DNA of 64,000 bases from Brachionus plicatilis (taxonomy: Eukaryota > Rotifera > Eurotatoria > Ploima > Brachionidae), in the NCBI GenBank assembly GCA_010279815.1, contig QEOQ01000256.1:33914-97913 (forward strand). Direction: 5' to 3'. The notes under the pieces are model-generated. The model saw only the letters and a list, made by a program, of their open reading frames with translations, was not told where the DNA came from and did no database searches. Below, piece by piece: positions 21,496-34,104 of this stretch. Both the position numbers and the translations under genes were made by a program. Position 1 is the first letter of the stretch, and every line of letters begins with the position of its first letter.

Positions 21496-21988
21496 ACATT
21501 TGTTGAAGTTGTTTGCTGATGACAGTAAGTTTATAGCTATTAAAAAGATCACAATGAATTTGAAATAGTCCAGGAGAACCGAATATTCGAATGTTCTACT
21601 TTTTCAATAGTCATTTGAAATTTGTTATTTATTCAAGTTTCAATTTGTGTCCAAAAAGCTAATTCGATTTAATCACTAGAAAGTGTACAAAAAAGAGAAA
21701 CAAAACTGATCGGAGAGCCGAGAAACCTGCAGTATGAGGACCATCTTGCACTGTTAATATTAACAACCCTTGAAGATAGAAGATTAAGAAATAATTTAAA
21801 GAACAATTTAAAATTTTCAAAAAATTTTGAGTTTTATTATCCCTTGTCTAAAAATGTCAGAGCATAATGCAACCACAAGTCATTCTTACGATTTGAAAAT
21901 AAATTGCCAGAAATTGCAATACGATATTGAACTTTTTAACAGACCGGCTGCCAGATGTGTGGAATAAACTAAGAGTGGTAGCAGAACA
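21496..21988 (+). pseudogene. CR1-like LINE reverse transcriptase remnant, left part
   Basis: In order: HLLKLFADDSKFIAIKKITM (the YADD-type box), then after a gap ESVQKRETKLIGEPRNL, LILTTLEDRRLR, and after frame changes FLTDRLPDVWNKLRVV. It is interrupted by an 8-bp-TSD element and resumes at 23055 with the residues TNDIIK. The order is that of the polymerase C-terminus of CR1-type LINEs, with deletions between blocks. Confidence 0.65.
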
Positions 21989-23046
21989 GGTCTTTTGTAA
22001 ATTATCCCCGTTTTTTTTTGTCCCTGAAATTAATGTTTCCGGGAAATTATCCCCGTTTTTTTCATTCCCGTGGCAAATTATTCCCAAAGTAAATTATATC
22101 CGAAAAATAACTAAAATAAAAATTAATATTAACTGGAAATTATCCCCGATTTTTTTATTCCTGTTTTTAAAGAGAAAAGAAATATTCAATTGGTTATTTA
22201 ATAAAAATTTATTTGACGAATTGAAAAGAAATAAAAAAAAAAAATTTATTGAAATTAGAGAAAAATTTAAAAAAATTAAACTTGATCACGATTTCGTTCT
22301 AAAAACGCAAGGTGCATATTGTTTGTCTCTTCAATCCGAATTTTATTTTTTAGACGGTTAGTTGCAAAGATTATTTGGATAATTTTGGGAGCAAATTTGG
22401 CCATTTTAATACAATTAAAAAATAATAATAATAAAGTAATAAGCAAAAAAAATGGATTTCTCAATTTAGCTTTAATTATTTATTTATTATTTATTTGTTT
22501 TCTTACCGAGCTAGAGCTCCTTCAGAATAAGTTAAAATAAAATAATAAAAAAAAATAAAATAAAAATAAAATAAAATAAAAATAAAAATAAAATTAACGT
22601 TAATAAAATGAGATAGAAAAAAAAGAATCGAAATAAAGTAAATAAGCTAAAAAAATGAAAGTTGAAAAGACATAAATAGGAATAGATTGTTACATGTTGC
22701 ACATGTTTAAATAGTTAAATAAACTTGTGAGTTCTTAAATAGTTTTAGATCATGTTTTGAATAAAAGTGAAAAAAAAACTTCAGTCTTTTCTATTATTTA
22801 ATTATTAAGCAATATAATTTAATTGGACAATTAAATATTTTACTACAAAAAATTTTACTGATCTAATTTTTTTGGTTTTGGAAATTATTTCAACGGGGAT
22901 TAATTCCAGATTTTCGAAAAGGGTATAAATTATTTTGGGCATATTTCGATTCGGGGACTATTTCCTTTTTTTTTAAATGGGGATAAATTCAACGGGGATA
23001 AATTCACGGGTATTAATTATTTCGGGGACAATTTACAGACAATCGC
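21989..23046. mobile_element. 1058-bp hAT-like element with 8-bp target duplication
   Basis: GCAGAACA lies on both sides (21981-21988, 23047-23054). The left end, GGTCTTTTGTAAATTATCCC, and the right end, GATTGTCTGTAAATTGTCCC when complemented, are imperfect TIRs. Each side carries further AATTATCCCCG copies in opposite orientation. It inserted into the LINE remnant's last codons. The interior has no transposase, but holds an inverted LINE A tail and A/T simple repeats. Confidence 0.75.
22478..22532 (-). repeat. LINE A 3' tail, inverted
   Basis: TTATTTATTATTTATTTGTT then CGAGCTAGAGCTCCTTCAGA, nested in the hAT-like element. Confidence 0.55.
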
Positions 23047-23054
23047 AGAACAAA

Positions 23055-23741
23055 CAAATGATATAATTAAATAAATTTGAATCAAATCAATTTAATTATA
23101 TTTTGTTTATGATAAAGACTACGGCAACCATTGTGCTCCGTTTTAGAATGGCAAATCATCATCTTTAATTAATTGCCTTTTATTTATAATTATTATTATT
23201 ATTATTAATTTTTGATAAAATTAAAAATCTTCTCTGTTAGAATAAAATAAATTTGATATTAATTATGGATTATAATATTGGCCTCTTTTGTAAATTTTTT
23301 GCCAAAAAATTACTAATTTCTGTCGAAAAAATATTTTGTTTTTCTTTAAAAAAGAAAATTTTCTTAAAAATTTCAATTTTTTCTAAAGAAATTGCAATTT
23401 TTTTTCCAAATCTATCAAAAGATGCCTCAAATTTACCTTAAATTCGTTTTTTTAAAAAAATTATTAATATGTATATTATTTAATTTACAAAATTTTGTTT
23501 TTTTTATTTATGTTCTTTACGTTCCGGTCTTTTGCCTTGGGTGTCTTACCACGATTCTATTTGAAACCAGTATTTTTAAAGCTATAACCGATTTGGATCA
23601 GTCTAGTCTTAACTGCGGACTGCTGCAATATATTTTCAAAATTTTCCAAATAATTTTACTTATATTAAATTTTTCAAATGTTATAATTTTAACATGTTCA
23701 GGTGCTAAATTGTCATTTAGCTTTATTTAACTTTACCCCAG
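23055..23741. other. LINE tail, then spacer
   Basis: The first 30 bp continue the LINE frame (TNDIIK and a stop). Beyond that, 23410-23730 gives a hydrophobic, mostly F/I/L frame of the kind produced by A/T-rich DNA. I do not call it a gene. Confidence 0.4.
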
Positions 23742-24013
23742 AGTTGTTTATAAGTCCCAAAAAAAAGTCAAAGTCGAGAATTTTTTTTTTAATTAAAATT
23801 TGCTAGATCAGGCTTCATATCAAAAAATTTAAATACTCTTGGGTTGTCTTATACAATAGATTTACCATATAGCAAAATTTTGTTGCAATTTTAGCATAAA
23901 TTTCTTCTTCAGAATTCAAAATTTTAAAGCCTGGACTTGGACTTTTGAATGAAAATTTTTAAAAAAAAGTCCGAAATTGGACTTGACTTGAGACTTGTGA
24001 CTTTTAAATCTTT
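23742..24013. repeat. AAGTC-family element
   Basis: The left end is CAGAGTTGTTTATAAGTC. The right part, GACTTGACTTGAGACTTGTG, then ACTTTTAAATC, is its inverse. The centre (about 23800-23935) is unique. Confidence 0.6.
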
Positions 24014-25831
24014 ATAAATAAATTGAGTACATTAAAATGATCAAAATAAAATTTAGAATTCTTTATCATTTTCGAATGCAATCATTATACCGTATTGATT
24101 TGGGACGATGTTTTTGGTAATTTCTGAAATAATTTACGTTAAAATACCTAATTTACTACTTAGTTACGCTAATCGTAAAAGGACCAAAAATTATCAAATT
24201 TTTTAATTTGGTTCGATAAAAAGAGCTTATTTTACTGCAAAACAGTTTTAAGTAAAATTCTGTAATTTTTCGTAAATTCGAATTTTTTCTCCAGTAAAAT
24301 ATGGTAAAAAAAGGTGAAAGGAAGTAAAAAAAAAGTAAAACATAAACATAATTAAAATTTAAATATCTTCAAAGAAAAAAAATGGTTTCATTAATTTACT
24401 AATAATTTCTAGAAAAAAATCTTTTGATCAAATTTGAAAAATGAAATTTGATCAAAAATTTTTCCTTGCCAAAACATTTTATAAAAATAAAAAAAATATA
24501 TAAGTAAAAATTTTCTTAAAATTATTAAATAAATTAATAACAAAATTTTATTGTTTTGAAAATAAATTTTAATTTTGTTTTTGTTTTACTTATTTTACTT
24601 ACTTTCACCTTTTTTAAATGCTAAATAAAAATTAACTTAATTACTACTTTTTAACTTACTTAATTATTACTTAAGTTTACGTAATTTTCCGTAAAAATTA
24701 CCAAAACCTTCAAGCTCAAATTAATAATGTATAAATGTTTATTAGAGCATTAGTGCCTTTAATAGTTAAGAAAATTTTTCGTATGTTAAAAAATTTGCTT
24801 ATTCATTTAAATATATTATAGAAACATAAATTTTTTTTGGTGACAAAAATACAATAGTTTGAAAAATAAATTATTCCCATCAAGAAATATATTTGTGAAT
24901 TAACTTTCTTTATTTAATGATGTTTTTTTCTTTTTTTGCATTGCCTAAGTGACGTTTATTGAAATAAATGTTAATAACCACAATAATATTTAAAATCGCT
25001 TTGATCCCTAAACTTCAATTTTTCAAAATGTTACTGTAAAATAAATTGAGAGAACAATGCTGAAATTTTATCATTTATCAATTAATGAGAAAAAGCTTTT
25101 TAAATTTGAACATGTTGTTGTATCAAATTTTATTTTGAGGAAATTTGAGATAAAAATAAATATGACTTATACTATATCCAATTTGCATATTTAAAAAGTA
25201 GAATTATAAAACCTAAGGATTATTTCTAATGAAAAATAAAACAATTTTTTTCAATGGATTGTTCTATTTCAGTTAAATTTGGTTTTTGAAAAAAAAATAA
25301 AATATTTTCAACTACACTAAAAAATGAATGCAAGCTTCAACGCTTAGCCATTTTTTTTATAAAAATAAATTTTAATATTGTTTGTCTAGATCCGGATCTA
25401 AGTGAAGTTGTAGAAAAATTACTTGTATTTTTGCTTGAAAAGTGTACGATTCGAATAAAACAATAAATTTTGAGCTAATTTTTTGTTTTAATTCAAATCC
25501 AGATATCTTAAGAAATTTGTTTATTATCTTGTCAAACTTAAATTTTTTAACATATTCTTTTTATATCTTTAATTAATGTTGCAAACAAAAAGCAATAAAA
25601 CTGATAAAGAGTCTAAGTTAATCATGACTCGTTTGATTTATTCAACATCAAAAAGAAAACAAATATCTTGTATACCTCTAACTCAGTTGTATAGTGTCAT
25701 TTTTTAATAATTTAAAACTTAACAAATTTTGTTGAAATTTCATAAATTATGCTAAGGAAAAATTAAAGTCTAAAAATTTTTTTTTCCAACAAACTAACTA
25801 AGAGAGTGGTTTTTTGTTACCAAAATTCACG
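24014..25831. other. Spacer upstream of CMC4 with an ACGT-family block
   Basis: 24094-24330 and 24650-24720 carry TTTACG(T/C)AA words and may be two ends of one decayed element. The rest is AT-rich. No promoter motif is clear before 25832. Confidence 0.45.
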
Positions 25832-26032
25832 ATGGATCCTTGCAAAAAATATGCTTGTCAACTGCAAGATTGTTTGGCAAAGCATGACTATAACCAGGAT
25901 AAATGCGAAAAAATTCTGCATCAACTCAATAAGTGCTGTCTCGAATTTTATGTTTTGCATAAAGAGCGATACGATCAGGTTTCACCTACTTGCTCTGGGT
26001 TTATATCACAATTAAATGATAAGAAAAATTAA
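25832..26032 (+). CDS. CMC4: CMC4 homologue, twin CX9C mitochondrial protein
   Basis: A single-exon gene of 66 residues starting MDPCKKYACQLQDC. Cysteines 4 and 14, and 25 and 35, are each separated by nine residues, the twin CX9C motif of small proteins imported into the mitochondrial intermembrane space by the Mia40 pathway and folded by two disulfides. The extra C9, the CC pair at 35-36, and C54 in the TCSGF end match CMC4 (human CMC4 ends its conserved part in CSGF and has about 68 residues). Its exact function is not well defined; family members assist respiratory-chain assembly. The start is the first ATG and gives the family's length. AATAAA follows the stop within about 40 bp. I am confident of the family and fairly confident of the orthologue. 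Confidence 0.85.
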   Translation: MDPCKKYACQLQDCLAKHDYNQDKCEKILHQLNKCCLEFYVLHKERYDQVSPTCSGFISQLNDKKN

Positions 26033-27036
26033 GGTATGATGCTTTCTTCCAGAATTTTTGGTAAAAAAATAAAATTTAATTTTCAAATTTTGTTTAAATT
26101 TAATAGCCAAGTTCAGGTTTTGATGCCTAAACTTTATTTTTTTAATTTTGAATGAAAGATATTTTATTTTTTTAATTTCGATTTTTCCAATCAACAAAAA
26201 ATAACTAAAAGATAAGAATTTATTTTTTAAGATTCCAAAACTACAATTTTGTTGTACACATTGATTTTAAATTAAACAAAACAAATTTTCGTAATAAAAT
26301 ATCATTATTATTCGAAAATTGGATAGCGAAGAAATATTATGTTTCGATCGCAGTCGCAAAGAAGTTTTCTAATTATTTTTAGTAATGGTTTTTTCACAAT
26401 TTTTTTATTAAATATTTATTTTTAAATTTTTTTTAATCTTTTTTTTAAATTTCAGAGATGAATTTTTCAAGAGATTTAAAAAATATTAGAATTTTTTTTT
26501 TTAAATCAAAGCGCAGAAAAGTTTTTTCAATTATTTTTTGTAATAGTTGTTTCACAATTTTTTTATTTAAAATTTATTTAAATTTTATTTTTTAATTTCA
26601 AAATTGAATTTTTCAAGAGATTTTAAAAATTTTTAAATCAAGTCGAAGAGAATTTTTTGACACAATATTTTGAAATTTCACCAAATTCTTTGTGAAGTAG
26701 TTTTTTCACTTTTTAATTTATTTTAAAATTTTTTAATTTTTTTTCCATTTCAAAACTGGCTTTTTAAAAAGATTTTTTAAAAATTAAAAAAAAAATTTCA
26801 ATTAAGAAAAATTGCAATTAAAATTATCAAATTTAATTAGGCAAAAATTAAAATAAAAAAGCTCAAAAAAATGCTATCTTTAAAACTAATTTTTGACATT
26901 TATTTTAAAAAGAATGACTCAAAACCCTTTTTGACTAATTAGCATATAATTAAAAAAAAAGAATTTTTTTTTGAAACTTTTTTTAGATTTTTTAGTATTT
27001 TTAATTGTTGAAATTTTCAATAATGTTATTTGGAGT
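26033..27036. other. Spacer between CMC4 and aPKC
   Basis: AT-rich. At 26340-26700 three degenerate direct copies of a TTTTTTAATTATTTTTnGTAAT, then GnTTTTTCACAATTTTTTTAT unit can be seen. The end at 27035 is AG, a possible acceptor just before the aPKC start codon. Confidence 0.4.
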
Positions 27037-27791
27037 ATGACTCAGCATCAGATGTCGCAAGCAAACACACACAGCACTCCAGGCGGCAGTTCGAAAAAGA
27101 CCGGCTTTTTTTCCAGTCTGTCTTCGACAAGCACCAACCGCGGCATCGGCCACGAATTCGCAGCCGAGGACACAAAAATTCAGATTTACTATTCGGGCAC
27201 AATTACCGTGATTTACATAAAATACGAAGACATTCAATTGAATGGCACTTATGAGCTGGACAAATTCAAGCAGCACATCCGGGACGTGTGCAAGTTTGAG
27301 GCCGAGGATGAGTTCACAATGAAATGGGTTGACGAAGAAGGCGATCCGTGCACCATTGGCAGTCAGATGGAACTGGACGAAGCGATCCGCTTGTACTACT
27401 TGAACAAGGAAAACGAGCTGGTGGTGCATGTGTTTGCGAATGTGCCGCAAAAGGCCGGCATGCAGTGTGTGGGCGAGGACAGGTCTATTTACAGACGCGG
27501 AGCTCGTCGCTGGCGCAAAGTCTACCTAGTTAATGGTCATAAGTACCAAGCGAAACGCTTTGCCAAGTCGGCCTTGTGCAGGGTGTGCGGTGAGCGAATC
27601 TGGGGTCTTGGCAGACAAGGCTACAAGTGTCTGGAGTGCAAAATTATGGTCCACAAACGATGCCACAGATTTATTATGACCAATTGCACTCAAACACAGC
27701 AAATTCAGAAGATGGAAAGCGAGGCGAAAATGGCCTATTCACCATCGTTAACCAAAATATACCAAGAAAAAGACTCTGGCAATGATTCAAA
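27037..27791 (+). CDS. aPKC: Atypical protein kinase C, exon with PB1 and C1 domains
   Basis: This is the first coding exon of aPKC, a Ser/Thr kinase that binds Par6 and Par3 and sets cell polarity. The PB1 domain (about residues 47-132) includes the OPCA-type acidic loop [20 protein letters not shown] and pairs with Par6. Next comes the pseudosubstrate [14 protein letters not shown] (150-163, Ala 156 at the phospho-acceptor place), which holds the kinase off. A C1 finger follows, with ligands H168, C181, C184, C198, C201, H206, C209 and C217; aPKC C1 domains do not respond to diacylglycerol. There is no C2 domain, as expected for the atypical class. The exon ends at a perfect donor AA|GTAAGT in phase 2. 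I chose ATG at 27037 because an AG lies two bases before it and it gives a short family-like N-terminus. An upstream non-coding exon is possible. GC content and codon use differ sharply from the surroundings. Confidence 0.93.
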
Positions 27792-29074
27792 GTAAGTTGT
27801 TCATTTTTTTTTTAGTTTTGTCTTTTTTTAATATCAGGCTTTTAATTTTAAAATGAGAAATTTAGATTGTACACCACAAATTTTTACTAAAATACCCCAA
27901 ATTATTAAATTTTTAGCCCAATTTTATAAAGAAAATCACAAAAAAAAAGAGGATTATATTTTTTCGAGTAGCTACATTATTTTTTGTAGTGGCTAATTAA
28001 AAAAATCTTAATTGAATATTATTGGCATATAATTAACATCTGATGGAAAAAATAAAATCCAAAAAAAGATACACAAAAATTTTAAAAAAAAATACATTTT
28101 TTAATAGATGACCACAAATTAATTAAAATAATAATAATAGTTTTAATAAAAACAATTTTTAAATTATTGTTTATTTATTTGATATTAAAAATTAGAGAAT
28201 GCCTACCAATCTTTGTGTAGCTATGTCTTATAACAGATAATTATTTCTATTAGGACATTAAAAAAAAATTCAGATAATTTACCTTCTTGAGGAATAAACT
28301 ATGAAAATATACTTTGATACTTCTTGGTATCTATATATATATTATTATTTGATACGTTCGATAAGAAAAAAAATCTACAATTGAATAACTCTAAAAGAAA
28401 AACAAAGATTTATAAAACTTTTTATTTAAATTTGGTTTTTCTTTAGTCCTTTTCTTTAAAAAAATAACTTCACCTCCGAATAAAAAAAGTATAAAAACAA
28501 AGAAAATTAATTTTTTTTTTCAAAATCCTCAATTCAAAATGTCTCAAAAAAAAAAATTATTTTTTGAGACATAATTTGTTAATCAATTATTTAAAAATAA
28601 ATTTTTTCATTCATTTTAATTTTATTTTTTTATACCATGGTACAAACATGTGTTGTCCCGTCACAAAACACTTTAAAAAATTGACCACAAGAACGTGTTT
28701 ATCCCATGGGATAAAAATCGAGGGAATACGGTAAAAATATAAATAATCAAGATATAAATTTATGGCAAATGTTCTTTGCATACCTCTAAAATATTAAAAT
28801 ATTAAAACAAAAGCTAAATTTTATTTTTTCATCTATTTTATTAAAAATACTCTATTCTAATAAAATTCTATTTTAGTTATATGTATTTTAGTAAATTATC
28901 TGATAATTTATTAAAAAAAAGCTATTAATTGAAAAATAAGCTAATTAAAAAAGAAAACAAAATAATTTTTGCACTTGGACAATACAAAAAACGTTTTTTT
29001 CGCATTTCTAAGTTGCATTCTTGTCAGTACTTCTTTTTTTCGTCTACTCATATTCTTTTCGACGACTGAGAGAT

Positions 29075-29235
29075 AGAATCAGATTCTATTTCACCATCAG
29101 ATTCAATACCTTTTGAAGGTTCATTTGATGCATTTTATTTTGGTGCTCCTCTTTTTCTATTAGATTCGATTGGTAAATCCATAGCAACTATGTCAAAGTT
29201 ACATTTTTTCCTTTAGCACAGGTATTTGCTGTCCA
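29075..29235 (-). pseudogene. MULE-type transposase tail in the aPKC intron
   Basis: The minus strand reads VAMDLPIESNRKRGAPK, one stop, then NASNEPSKGIESDGEIESDS. It is a basic tail followed by an acidic Ser-rich end, comparable with the other MULE tails here. The frame upstream, CPKHYKFGQQIPVLKEK, lies in another frame. Confidence 0.4.
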
Positions 29236-29864
29236 AATTTATAGTGTTTTGGACATTTTAGTGTTTTAATTTCAAACACAAATTAATAATGGATAATAGA
29301 AAATAACTTTTTTTTTTATTTATTAAATAAGTTTGTTTAAATATTTAGTAATTTATATATTTTAAATATTTTAATATTTAGTTATTTATTTAAATAAGTT
29401 GTAGCTAAATATATTATTTATTGATTATATTTACAGTAATTAACAAGTTAATTAGTTGTCAATTACTGTATAAAAGCTATAAGAAAATTCTAATAATGTG
29501 TGAAATTTGAAGAAAACATCAAGAGTTAAAGGTTTTTATTTAAAATTTATAGATTCTTTAAATTAATTAGCTTTTCTTTTTAATATTTAGATGGTAATTT
29601 AAATTATTAGATGTACTTTTTAAGTTTAGATGGTTAATTTAAAAAATAGCTTTAATTATTATTATTATTATTATTAACTTCTTAAAAGCATTCTAAATCT
29701 TTTAAAATTTTTATATAGAATAAAATTTTGTTTTTTGAATGATTCAAAAATTTCAAAAAAGAGGTTGATGTAATTCAAAATGAATATTTCACAAAAATTT
29801 GTGTTAAAAAGTTTTGCATTTTGTGTTTAACAGTTTTCCAATTCGAAAATTTTTTGGGTTTAAA

Positions 29865-29945
29865 TGTTTTTGCGTGTGGGTAACAGTTTTTTTATATAAT
29901 AAATTACTAGATTTTTTTATGTGGATACTAGGTAGACCCTATAGT
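29865..29945. repeat. Lone right end of the 7208-7895 family
   Basis: GCGTGTGGGTAACAGTTTTT, then TGGATACTAGGTAGACCCTA matches the right terminus at 7858-7902 (GTGGGTGACAGTTTTTTGTT, then ACTAGGTAGACCC). Confidence 0.55.
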
Positions 29946-30417
29946 TAAATGAGGCGATATTTTGTATTTTTATTATTACTTTCTTTTGCCTCTTTTTTGT
30001 CATCTATGTAACATGTTCAGAATGTAACAATTTATTTTAAAAAATGTAACAATGTGCTTTAAAAACATAAAAAAATTAAATTTTCAAAATTAATAAAATT
30101 CTTGAAAAATAGCTAATTTAATTTTCAAAAAGAACAGAAATTCTAAATGACATACTAAAACTTTTGAAAATATTTTAGCTTAGCAAAAAAGTAGGAGCCA
30201 GTGTTTTAGTAGGACCCATTTGATACATGGTAGAAAATAAATATTTTTTTTAAATTTAATTAAATTTATTTTAATTTAGGATGTTTGATGATTAATAATT
30301 TTTTTACTAATTGTTTTATTTTTTTTTTTTAAATCTCATTCCATATCCCTCCAAACCTAGCTTAAATAATATTTCTCTTTTTATCCTAGCATATAATGCG
30401 CTGATCTCCTTTTTCAG

Positions 30418-30453
30418 CACATTTTTTAGCAACAGCCCCGACCTGAGACAGAG
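30418..30453 (+). CDS. Possible 36-nt aPKC cassette exon
   Basis: After a good acceptor (CTCCTTTTTCAG) 36 nt read TFFSNSPDLRQR in the aPKC phase (entry phase 2, exit phase 2) and end at CAGAG|GTTGCT. Inclusion would add 12 residues to the linker between C1 and kinase domains. The GC-rich, codon-like stretch continues to about 30550 (HRVDHLHRYYYPVETSSHIY), so a longer alternative last exon ending at the stop at 30590 is also possible. This rests on splice-site reading only. Confidence 0.25.
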
Positions 30454-32518
30454 GTTGCTGCATCGAGTCGATCATCTACACCGCTATTATTACCCAGTCG
30501 AAACCAGTTCCCATATTTATGATGAAAGGGGTCCAAACCTAGCTCAACCGAATTTAATTTTAGAGAAAGAGATAAATATTTTGTTCCCTTGAAAATGGTT
30601 GATACCTTATTTTTTGGCAAATTCATTTTTGATTGAGGAGTTTTTAAAAAAATAAAATTGCTTTTTAAAAGTCACGTCAAATTAATTAGAAAAAGCATAA
30701 TTAATTTAAATGTCACGAATATTTTTTGCAGACACCACATTTTTAGCAAATTTTATTTTCTTTGTCGACGTCGAGTCTTTTTTGTATTTTATGATGGTTT
30801 TGTAGTCATTAATTTTACCAGAATTTCTAAATATTTTTCAGGAAAATATTCTGTGTCAGTGATATTGTCGTCGAAGTTATTCTCTAGTGAACTTATTGAG
30901 TATGTCATTGCAATATTTTATTTTTTTCAAAAATTTTATGTTTTATATATGTCTGGTTTATATGTTTTGTAATTAAAAATAAGTCGGATATTTCATAATT
31001 TTAAAATTTTTCTATCCATTTAATAATTCAATTTCATAAAATTAAATTAGTTTCAAGTTTAGGCTTATTTTATTTTTTAGAACAAAAGGTTAAATTAATT
31101 TTCAATGTGTAATCTTTTTTGTGTACTTTTATTTTATAATTGAAGAAAATTCATATAGAAACTTTAGGGTATAAATTTTAATGAGACATTATGTTTTGGC
31201 TAATAGAAATTTCTTTAAATTTCGGCAGTAAGCATAGTAAACAATTATCTAACAATATTTTCTAATTTGTTTTATAATTTATATTTTCTAACAATTCCGT
31301 ATAAAAGATTACAATTTTAAACTGTAAATTTTGTCATTTTAAAATAAAAAATTAAATATTAAAAAAATTGACAACAGAAAACACTTTATAAAATTATTTA
31401 ATTTAATTTAAATGTTTAAACAATGTTTAAAAATTGATTTAATTTATAAATTAAAAGCTTTGGAAAATGATCGATTTTTCATTTAAATATAATAAGATTA
31501 AATAATGAAATTAGAAAATAAAAGTTAGCTTGATTAAATTTACACAAAAACATTCAAATTAATTAAAATATCTGGTTGTGTACAAGCAAGCAGAAAGCAT
31601 TTAAAGCTGATTTTTTTAATCTGCTTTTTGTTCATTGTATTTTATAGAATATTTGCTTTGATTAAAAAAGTTCATTATCAATATTTATCCAGCTTATATT
31701 TTGTTGATATTTTTTTTAAAGTAGATTAAGAATATTTTTAATATTTTCAAAAAATATTCTTTCTAGATTCACAAATAAAATCATCACAAAAAAAAATAAT
31801 TTTTGACAAAATTCAAGTTTGATTTACTAAGTAATTATTCTTAATTTTTATTTGTTAAATCATTGATCCCAAATAAAATCAGATAAAGATCTTTTTTAAA
31901 AAAGACCTTTCTTGGTTTTGTTAAACTTTAATACTAAAATTCTTGTTGTGCCTTAATTAATTCACAGAACCAATTTTAGTTCTTATAATTTTAAAATATT
32001 TAACTTTTTTCTTTCTTTTGTACACAAAATTCTATAATTTTTAAACATATTTTTACTTCTATTCCGCTTCAAGGTAAAAAAAATTATTAAAATCCCTCCT
32101 CGTCTTATTTTTTATCATTTGGTTTTAAAATAATTTAAAATTTATTTTTAAAAAATTCAAGTTAAATTTATCTTTGAAAAATTACATATTTTAAAGAAAG
32201 TTGGTCAATCTTAAAACCTAAAAAAGATTTGTCCATGATCATGTTTGGCCATCAGTAAATAAAGTAAAGTAAAGTAAATTTTGGCCATCAATCGTAAAGC
32301 TTTCTGCTGATTTGATGTTTTTTTAAAAAGTCTTCCATCCTAGAAAATAAAATGAACTATAAATTTTAAAATTAAAAAATACGCATAAGCCACAGTAATA
32401 TTTCTAGACTTTAAATTTGATCAAATAGGAAAAGATATTTGAATTTTAGAAATTAAAAATTGATTCTTTTTTTATAATTTTAAAAAATCGAGAAATTTTG
32501 AGGACCTAATTTTATCCA

Positions 32519-32626
32519 GAGTTGTTTAAAAAGTCACTTGTCTCAAGTCAAGTCAAAGTCAAAGACTTTTTTTTTTTTTTTTTTTTTTAAGTCTAGTTTT
32601 AATTTGGGACTTTTAAGCAACTCTGA
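32519..32626. repeat. AAGTC-family MITE, 108 bp
   Basis: CAGAGTTGTTTAAAAAGTC and GACTTTTAAGCAACTCTG are inverse ends, around TCAAGTCAAGTCAAAGTC and a long T run. Confidence 0.7.
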
Positions 32627-34104
32627 TTTTTAATGATTTTTTTTAAATCTTGGAAATTTAAAAAAAATCATTTTTTAAGAAAAAAGTATCATTATAATTT
32701 TTATTAAAAATTAAAAAATTTTCGGGTAATTTTTTACGTTTTCTCCAAATATCAACCAGACTGGATATTTTTAAAAATATTTTCTTATTACAATATTTTC
32801 TCAGGTATGAGGCTTATGTTGATAAAAAATTCGGATAATTTCTGATATTTTCCTATTTTTGTAAAAAATATTTCTGGCATTCTGGGTTGCGGTATCATTT
32901 AAAATATTTAAAGTTATTAAATGTATTGTATTAATTAAAAAAATACCTAACTTATTTTTATTAGTTTGTAATTAATTTTTAAGCTTTTTAGTCTCATAAA
33001 AAAATTTTTTTTCAAAAAGAAATAAAACCGTAAGTTCTCAACACTTGAAAGGACCAAACTTTGCTTTTTTTTTTTAAATTGGTGTTAAATTAATATAAAA
33101 AATTCTTTTTTAAATTGAATGAAGTAAAATAAAAATTTTAGAACTCTTAATTGAATTAAAATTAATAATCTTATCGAAGCAAAGGAAAGTATTTTTTTAT
33201 TTTATTGAAAATAAATGTCAGAAATATGCCAATTAAAAATTTTAATTTTGTTTTCTCTTTTCATAGTGAAAAATATTTATTAGTATCAACGAATTGTGGC
33301 AAATTTAATTTTTTCATTTTTTTACCATATTTCCAGGAATAAATGGTAAAATGAATCTTAAATATGGTAAAAAATCGATATTCGATATTCGATTTGAAAT
33401 TGGTATATTTTTGAAATAAAAAATTTTAAATTTTTGAATTTCTTCATAAACTAAGAAAAAATTTTGTTCACTTTTTTGTCCAAAATTTTCGTTAATTTTA
33501 GCTATCTTAGGTAAGAAAAGGAAAAATAATGACCAAATTTATTGATAAAATTTGGATCGAAATTTTTATTCATTTCAATTTTGAAAATAAAATTTTTTGT
33601 TTATTAAATATTTTTTTAGCCAAAATAATACATTTTCAACAATTAGACTTTATTAGTTTTTAACCTAGAAATTTTTTCCTCTCTAAAACTTAAACAGACT
33701 TAAATTTTTGTAATCTTTACTTTTTTATTTATTTTAAACTTTAATTCCTACATTTAAATTTTTTTTACTTAACTCATAATAATTTAATTTTCATTTTTTT
33801 AATTCGTTAGGCTGAAAAGAAGGGTAATACCCATTCTACACAACTGTTACCCTCAAACTATTTAATTAAAGGCGGAAAGCTTATTAAATTAGCGGAATTT
33901 TTATAAAATTAGCGAAGTTTTTATTAAAAATAGCGGTATGCAAAGAATATTCGTCTTAAATAAAATAAATGAATAAATAAATTGATGATTTTGAAAAAAA
34001 ATTTTTTGGGTTTTTATTAGAAGTTAAATCATGATTCTTTGTCCATAAACTCTTAGGTTTAGATCATCGTTTTTCTTATTCTAAATTTGATTTCCTTAAT
34101 GACT

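Noticed and set aside
22276..22540. Open frames inside the hAT-like element
   Set aside because: Low-complexity K/I/N-rich translation within a MITE interior, overlapping a LINE tail.
23392..23730. 112-codon hydrophobic frame that looks like a membrane protein
   Set aside because: A/T-rich DNA yields F/I/L-rich frames by chance. There is no start context, splice support or family motif.
27001..27450. Antisense frame of 149 codons over the aPKC PB1 exon
   Set aside because: A shadow of the real exon; its composition has no domain sense.
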